A stretch of 20,064 nt of DNA, from positions 1 to 20,064 of the IMG/VR virus record IMGVR_UViG_3300037264_000195. The stretch is one strand, 5' to 3'. Positions within the stretch are counted from its first letter, which is position 1. Each line of letters starts with the position of its first letter. This document shows, one piece after another, positions 15,904-20,064 of the stretch. The position numbers and the translations under genes were made by a program. The notes under the pieces are model-generated. The model did not search any database. It saw nothing but the letters and a program-made list of their open reading frames with translations, and was not told where the DNA came from. This DNA is from a virus.

Positions 15904-16524
15904 TTATATACCTGGAACCATCTTTTTGATTAGATCCTTTACCTGAGGCTTAAGCATCTCAAATAACTTCTTAATCTGATCATTTTGGAACTTAATTAGA
16001 TCTAATGGATCTACTATTCTGCCATCAGAATTAAGATCTGGACGATTTAATCCATCAGGCTTTCCTCTGCCGCCAAAGTCTGTTCTAAATGGATCTGATG
16101 AAGCTTGATCCACTTTTGCTGGATCTATTGCAGGTAAACGATCTTCTATATGATTATTTATATCTTTTAAGCATTCTCTATACTCTTCAAAAGTAATAGT
16201 TGCTGGATTCTCTTTATCTGGGAAATGTCTTTTTATTGCTTCTATAATTGGAGCATCTGCAGCTGGATCTAAATTAACAATAAACCCTTTAGCTCTTTGA
16301 TCTATACGAGCTTGAGCAATATCAGTTAGTTGTTCTAGCTTTTGATATTCATCTATTAAAGTTTGCGTCCTTTGAATAACTTCATCTATAGTAGTCTTGT
16401 CTTCCTCTTGCTGTTGCTCTCCTTCTATTTGCGGAGGCTCTTCAAAAGATAAGACGGGTTTATATTCTATAATATCTCTATCACTAGAGAAGTCATTAAG
16501 TGACTGACGTGACCTTTTAGCCAT
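15904..16524 (-). CDS. Coiled-coil phage protein with EF-hand/dockerin-like calcium loop
   Basis: The 206-residue product is charged and helical. Residues 30-45 are Gln/Glu-rich, residues 43-78 predict as a coiled coil (TTIDEVIQRTQTLIDEYQKL), and residues 106-130 form another helix pair. Residues 163-175 read DLNSDGRIVDPLD, close to the calcium loop of EF-hands and dockerins (D163, N165, D167, G168, I170), followed by a helix LIKFQNDQIKKLF. The final acidic position is shifted by one from the dockerin spacing, so binding is not certain. The ATG overlaps the upstream stop by one base (TAATG), and the next gene begins immediately after this stop, so the trio is tightly coupled. Its exact role is unknown; a virion or assembly protein is likely from context. 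Confidence 0.7.
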   Translation of the reverse strand: MAKRSRQSLNDFSSDRDIIEYKPVLSFEEPPQIEGEQQQEEDKTTIDEVIQRTQTLIDEYQKLEQLTDIAQARIDQRAKGFIVNLDPAADAPIIEAIKRHFPDKENPATITFEEYRECLKDINNHIEDRLPAIDPAKVDQASSDPFRTDFGGRGKPDGLNRPDLNSDGRIVDPLDLIKFQNDQIKKLFEMLKPQVKDLIKKMVPGI

Positions 16525-16985
16525 TAAAGAAGAATTTCTGTTGCACTAATCTTTAGTGTTACATCTGTGATTGTTTGTACTGGGACATTTTTTGGTGCTG
16601 TAACTCTAGTCCAAAATGGTAGATATGTTGATATGTCTGGTACAGTTACTGTCCCTAAAACTCCTGAAAAGGCTATAGAGTTGCCAGCTTGAACAACAGA
16701 CCATTGGTCTTCGGTAGGTTGCTGATCTATAGCATATAGCTTCCAGGAGTAACCTTGACTACCATCTATTACATTTATACCAGCATTATATGTAGGAGTA
16801 AGTGATATCCCAGAATAGGAATATAAAGAGTTATCATTGCGTACATATAGCTTCTGCTGAAGTGTTTGACCCTTTCTGCCATCTAATGTGACTAAAAGTG
16901 GGTTAGTAAAAGCTCCACTTTGGCTTAATCGTTTATCAGGGTCGGCAGATGTATATATCCCTATACCTATTGTTGGAAGTGGCAT
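16524..16985 (-). CDS. Small beta-rich virion protein next to terminase
   Basis: The 153-residue protein is dominated by short strands: GQTLQQKLYVRNDNSLYSYS, YSWKLYAIDQQPTEDQWSVV, GNSIAFSGVLGTVTV, then YLPFWTRVTAPKNVPVQ and VTLKISATEILL. The last part, a PFW.RV.xP..xPVQ pattern with a closing strand, resembles small structural proteins I have seen beside phage terminases, but no named family can be given. No signal peptide, Cys or catalytic motif is seen. The start ATG at 16985 lies 16 bases after the terminase stop, in a leader with AAGG and a TATAATATA stretch shared with the terminase leader. Its stop overlaps the next ATG. Confidence 0.7.
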   Translation of the reverse strand: MPLPTIGIGIYTSADPDKRLSQSGAFTNPLLVTLDGRKGQTLQQKLYVRNDNSLYSYSGISLTPTYNAGINVIDGSQGYSWKLYAIDQQPTEDQWSVVQAGNSIAFSGVLGTVTVPDISTYLPFWTRVTAPKNVPVQTITDVTLKISATEILL

Positions 16986-16990
16986 TGCTA

Positions 16991-17003
16991 TATATTATAC
17001 CTT
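16991..17003 (-). promoter_or_regulatory. Shared AAGGTATAATATA leader, copy 1
   Basis: Thirteen bases identical to 19010-19022, both just before a start codon in an otherwise unrelated gap. It contains a TATAAT hexamer and an AAGG that could act as a weak Shine-Dalgarno. No -35-like hexamer is seen 17 bases upstream, so a sigma70 promoter is doubtful. Confidence 0.4.
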
Positions 17004-19002
17004 AAATATTCTTTCTTCTAGACGGTCCTTGTATTCTTCTTGGTTTTGGTGGGCCTTCATCTCTACTAAATCCTGGCCATGCCCATAAACCAACAGTTCC
17101 AGATCTATTAACATTTGCTGCTGGTAGACCAGTATTCCTGAATAAAGATGGCTGATCTGGAGATATTCCTTGGTCTCTACCAGAATCTGGTCTTTTCTTA
17201 GTCTTCTCTTCTATAAATGTCTTTTTTGGATCTTGCTTTATAACTAATGAGAATCCTTCATCTTTAGCTTCTGTCTTCTCTCCAAATTGACCAGTGAACG
17301 CTATATGGACATCATAAGTAGGTTTACCAAGATCAGACATTTGTAAAGTAAATGCTACTAAAGCTAGATTAAGAGCATCTAAAGTATGGTCTCCAACTTT
17401 CTCTTCAGAAGCTATGTAAACTGGTTGACCTGTTGGAGTTACTCTATCAACAATATATCCAGATAGTTCTGCCTCTAGTTGTTTATCACTTTTAGGGAAT
17501 TTCATCTGTGCAGCCTCAAAACGTCTAACAGAGTTTTGTACTAAGAAGGGTTTAGCATGTTTTTGCATAGGGACTTTAGTAAATGGATCTCTAGTCTCTA
17601 TTTTGCCTCCTGAATCATAGGCCACAAGTATTCTTGGTATTCTAGAGTCAGGGTGAGAAGCTCCCTTAGCAGGAGAAGATAATGCGTCAAAACCAATCTT
17701 TCTTAGTACTTCTATTTGTGTTGTACCAAATCCTTTATCAACATAGATAAAGCTTGGTAACCATATCTTATTTAGATTTAGTATTACTTCTACTGCCATA
17801 AGCTGTGTCCAGCCTTCACGAGATACTACTCTTTTATGAACAACATAGAATTTCGCATCAGCAGGATTAAATCCAACAACAACAATAGTTGTGCCTATTT
17901 TAGTGTCATTCCAATCAACGCCCATACAATAGATCCATCTATTCTCATGTCTCATCTGATTATATTCATAATCAGACATAGCAGCTTCTATAAATGCTTG
18001 TTGGTAGACTCCTTCTTGTTGCTCGCCCCATTCAGCAAGCACTTCTTGTTTATAAGCAGGACCAAGAGTCTCTCTATATAGGGCATCCATCTCATCGTTG
18101 TAATTAGGATTTATATGGGATGGATAATGGAATTCCTTCCAATTCTTAGATTGACAGAGATCATAGAATTTAGCCCTTCTACCTGTAGGGGTAGAAGACA
18201 TCCATACAGTAGCATTAGGTTGATTAGTAATAACTGCCAATGCAGAAGCAATATCTGCTTCGGCTAGATAATCAGCTTCATCAAAGACTAACATATCTGC
18301 TCTTTGTCCTCGTACAGCGTCGGCATTTCCGGCAGATCTAACTCCAGTCGTGAATCCTTTTAGGCTACTATTATTGTATAGTTCTATGGTAAAGTTTGGG
18401 GCTTTAACATTTCGTCTTATAGAGCTAGAAACTGTGGGCAGAATTAGGAATCTTTCTATTCTTTTAAAGATTAATTCTATCTGCGTAAGATATGGAGCTA
18501 AAATTACTATATTAAAATCAGAATGAGTAAATGCATTAAAAAGAATAGATATTACTAGTGCGGTTGTCTTGCCAAACTGTCTACCTATCCTAAAGACTTT
18601 GTACTTACTCGTGCATCTTAACATTGTTGATTGTTGAGGTCTATTAAATGGAGACTTGCCATTTAGACAACGATGAATATCTTCAGCAGTTCCTTTAAAT
18701 GGAGGGACTTCCATTAAAGAACCGTCTTTGGTCTTCCGTTTCCAAACAGAACCATCTGGATCTAAACAATGCCAATCTAATAATTGTGCCGCCCAAGTTA
18801 CTGGATCTAGGACCATATCCATAGATGAATTTTCTGGATCTTCTTGGGTAACTGGAAGACTTAACCTTGTGTAATTCTTAGGTATACCTGAACAGGCTAC
18901 ACTGAATTTATCGCCATGTTTTAGTTGGAACTTACTCTTATATGACTTTATACAGCCAGTACAGGCTGAATCACATTCTCTTAAATCAAATTGTTGAGAC
19001 AT
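17002..19002 (-). CDS. terL: Terminase large subunit (DNA-packaging ATPase and nuclease)
   Basis: The 666-residue protein powers DNA packaging and cuts the concatemer. The ATPase part shows Walker A GRQFGKTT (140-147), Walker B MLVFDE (237-242, with D241 and E242) and the coupling motif SSTPTG (269-274). The RNase H-like nuclease part shows D363 (GVDWND), D422 (YVDKG) and D538/D542 (GDHTLDAL). Two additions are less usual: an N-terminal cluster C10, C14, C17 and C37 that could bind zinc, and a C-terminal tail of about 100 residues, basic and Pro-rich, ending RRIQGPSRRKNI, which may contact the portal or DNA. ATG 19002 lies 19 bases after the glycine-zipper gene. No small terminase subunit is visible in the window. 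Confidence 0.95.
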   Translation of the reverse strand: MSQQFDLRECDSACTGCIKSYKSKFQLKHGDKFSVACSGIPKNYTRLSLPVTQEDPENSSMDMVLDPVTWAAQLLDWHCLDPDGSVWKRKTKDGSLMEVPPFKGTAEDIHRCLNGKSPFNRPQQSTMLRCTSKYKVFRIGRQFGKTTALVISILFNAFTHSDFNIVILAPYLTQIELIFKRIERFLILPTVSSSIRRNVKAPNFTIELYNNSSLKGFTTGVRSAGNADAVRGQRADMLVFDEADYLAEADIASALAVITNQPNATVWMSSTPTGRRAKFYDLCQSKNWKEFHYPSHINPNYNDEMDALYRETLGPAYKQEVLAEWGEQQEGVYQQAFIEAAMSDYEYNQMRHENRWIYCMGVDWNDTKIGTTIVVVGFNPADAKFYVVHKRVVSREGWTQLMAVEVILNLNKIWLPSFIYVDKGFGTTQIEVLRKIGFDALSSPAKGASHPDSRIPRILVAYDSGGKIETRDPFTKVPMQKHAKPFLVQNSVRRFEAAQMKFPKSDKQLEAELSGYIVDRVTPTGQPVYIASEEKVGDHTLDALNLALVAFTLQMSDLGKPTYDVHIAFTGQFGEKTEAKDEGFSLVIKQDPKKTFIEEKTKKRPDSGRDQGISPDQPSLFRNTGLPAANVNRSGTVGLWAWPGFSRDEGPPKPRRIQGPSRRKNI

Positions 19003-19009
19003 TATTCTC

Positions 19010-19022
19010 TATATTATACCTT
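19010..19022 (-). promoter_or_regulatory. Shared AAGGTATAATATA leader, copy 2
   Basis: Second exact copy of the 13-base motif, located between the glycine-zipper gene stop (TAAAGG) and the terminase start. A looser version, AGGTATATAA, also precedes the ATG at 15903. It may be a translation leader common to this part of the operon, or a promoter -10 element for terminase. Confidence 0.4.
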
Positions 19023-19819
19023 TAAGATCCGGCGGGTATTCCTGCACGATTACTAAGTCTTGCTGCTGCAGCATTAGAAATTCTTGAAGCTGAAGAAGGT
19101 CCTTTCCTGCCCATATTTCTCGTACTATCTCCGATTCCTTGGAGCCAAGCCTTCGTCCCCATCGTATTAGGATCATTTCGGGCTCTGATCATCGTCTCAT
19201 TTAACTGGCTCTGACTTCCTTCCCTCATTCTTCTTGCAAAAGTACCACTACGTGTTCGTGGGACTGTATTCCTTAATCCTGGACTTTTATATGCTCCTTT
19301 TACAGGAGTTGCAGCTACAGCTGTAGAAACTGCATTTGCTGTACTAACTGAAGCATTAGCCTTTAATGTAGAATCTATCTTACCAACTACTCTACTTACA
19401 GTATTCCCTATATATCCGGCTGCTGCCTCCCCTCTTGCCTTCGCAGCTTGATAAACTTTCTTCCCGGCTGGGCCGCCGATCCTACCTATGTCCTTTCCCC
19501 ATCTTCCTCCTGCCGCTCCAACTCCAGTACCTATACTTGCTCCCATTAAAGCCCCGCCTAGCATGGAAGTATCATCAGAAAAAGCTCCATAAATTCCCCC
19601 TCCAACACCGCCAATCATACCCCCAAGAGCTGCTCCTTGAGCTGTTCTACCCGCTGCTCCACCAGCGCCTCCTAGTATACTTGTTAGTCCATTAGCGCCG
19701 TGAGCTAGTGCTCCAAGACCTACCCTACTCATACCAGTAGATCCCATTGTCGAAATTGCAGCAGCTCCAGCAATGCCTTTCGCTTCTCGTGCAGCCTTTA
19801 AAAATGGGGCTATTCTCAT
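19022..19819 (-). CDS. Glycine-zipper protein, likely virion-internal or membrane-active
   Basis: The 265-residue protein has no catalytic motif. Residues 48-115 are rich in GxxxG and AxxxG steps (LGGAGGAAGRTAQGAALGG, GGVGGGIYGAF, GASIGTGVGAAGG), the mark of glycine-zipper helices that pack in membranes or oligomers. The N-terminus is short and basic with Ala-rich helices, and residues 175-265 are basic and Ser/Ala-rich, probably disordered. ATG 19819 is preceded by AAGGAG (19831-19836, 11-base spacing) that overlaps the upstream stop. Glycine-zipper proteins in head operons can be internal or ejection proteins; that role is inferred. A holin is less likely given size and position. Confidence 0.72.
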   Translation of the reverse strand: MRIAPFLKAAREAKGIAGAAAISTMGSTGMSRVGLGALAHGANGLTSILGGAGGAAGRTAQGAALGGMIGGVGGGIYGAFSDDTSMLGGALMGASIGTGVGAAGGRWGKDIGRIGGPAGKKVYQAAKARGEAAAGYIGNTVSRVVGKIDSTLKANASVSTANAVSTAVAATPVKGAYKSPGLRNTVPRTRSGTFARRMREGSQSQLNETMIRARNDPNTMGTKAWLQGIGDSTRNMGRKGPSSASRISNAAAARLSNRAGIPAGS

Positions 19820-19835
19820 TCTAATTAATACTCCT

Positions 19836-20063
19836 TTACGAATGCATTAACGAGGCTTCGTTGCCGAATGCATATCTACCATTAGTAGCTGAACTTTGTA
19901 TAGCTTGTATAGATCTGCCTCTCATTGTAGCAGCAGTTCCAAATTGGTCTATTACTGGTGCTCCCATTTCTAACCTACTGGAATTCTTATATCTTTTATT
20001 ACCAGCTTTTAAGACTTGGTGTGCTGCGTAGGTTCCTAATACTGCAGCTCCTAGTCCTATTGC
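19836..20063 (-). CDS. C-terminal 75 residues of another glycine-zipper-like protein (partial)
   Basis: A minus-strand frame is open from the right edge to TAA at 19836-19838, and its N-terminus lies outside the window. It begins AIGLGAAVLGTYAAHQVL, a small-residue helix like the next gene, then a basic stretch (KAGNKRYKNSSR) and a polar tail ending in ASLMHS. Its stop overlaps the ribosome site of the following gene, so the two are co-translated. The similarity in style suggests related virion-internal or membrane-interacting roles, but no family can be assigned from this fragment. Confidence 0.65.
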   Translation of the reverse strand, partial: AIGLGAAVLGTYAAHQVLKAGNKRYKNSSRLEMGAPVIDQFGTAATMRGRSIQAIQSSATNGRYAFGNEASLMHS

Positions 20064-20064
20064 G

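Noticed and set aside
16986-19021. Sigma70 promoters at the TATAAT hexamers in the gaps
   Set aside because: No -35-like hexamer at 16-18 bases upstream in the gaps I checked; kept only as a shared motif.
9175-19695. Plus-strand frames at 9175-9462, 10128-10337, 12901-13149, 15533-15790, 16888-17088, 17836-18081 and 19435-19695
   Set aside because: Each is contained within, or mostly overlaps, a well-supported minus-strand phage gene. None shows a convincing product.
1-20064. tRNA or other RNA genes
   Set aside because: No cloverleaf or recognisable RNA gene was seen; almost all bases are inside supported coding frames.

Overview
The window reads as the packaging and head module, plus the start of a fibre-like region, of a tailed virus (Caudoviricetes, HK97-type capsid). 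Every gene I can support lies on the minus strand, so transcription runs from the right edge to the left edge. Genes are packed end to end: gaps are 0 to 31 bases except one of 74, with one 1-base overlap. No integrase, replication, lysis, tRNA or host gene is visible, so it could be a free phage contig or part of a prophage. The host cannot be named. Codon choice leans to AGA, ATA and CTA, the GC content looks moderate to low, the tetranucleotide CTAG is frequent, and several genes have strong AGGAGG-type ribosome sites. These traits fit a bacterial host with a standard anti-Shine-Dalgarno, but an archaeal host is not excluded.

In order of transcription: two glycine-zipper proteins (19836-20063, cut by the window edge, and 19022-19819); the large terminase (17002-19002); a small beta-rich virion protein (16524-16985); a coiled-coil protein with an EF-hand-like calcium loop (15904-16524); a long leucine-rich hydrophobic protein (14500-15903); a portal fused to a MuF-like head-morphogenesis domain and a zinc ribbon (11988-14492); a prohead protease fused to a Cys/His module and a coiled-coil scaffold (9641-11986); a candidate decoration protein (8460-9626); and the major capsid protein (7140-8435).

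After a 74-base gap with a strong stem-loop come a protein of unknown role (6502-7065), an Ig-like structural protein (5395-6498), a small protein resembling a phage tail-fibre-like family (4977-5363), and the first 1658 residues of a giant repetitive protein (1-4974, open at the left edge).

The genes suggest the usual assembly path: protease plus fused scaffold shape a procapsid of major capsid protein on the portal, the protease matures it, and terminase fills it with DNA. The fibre-like proteins would decorate the head or tail. No tail tube, sheath or tape-measure gene is visible, so tail type cannot be told. The most unusual points are the portal-MuF-zinc ribbon and protease-Cys/His-scaffold fusions, the large repeat protein whose repeats are conserved in amino acids but diverged at synonymous sites, and the stem-loop after the capsid gene.
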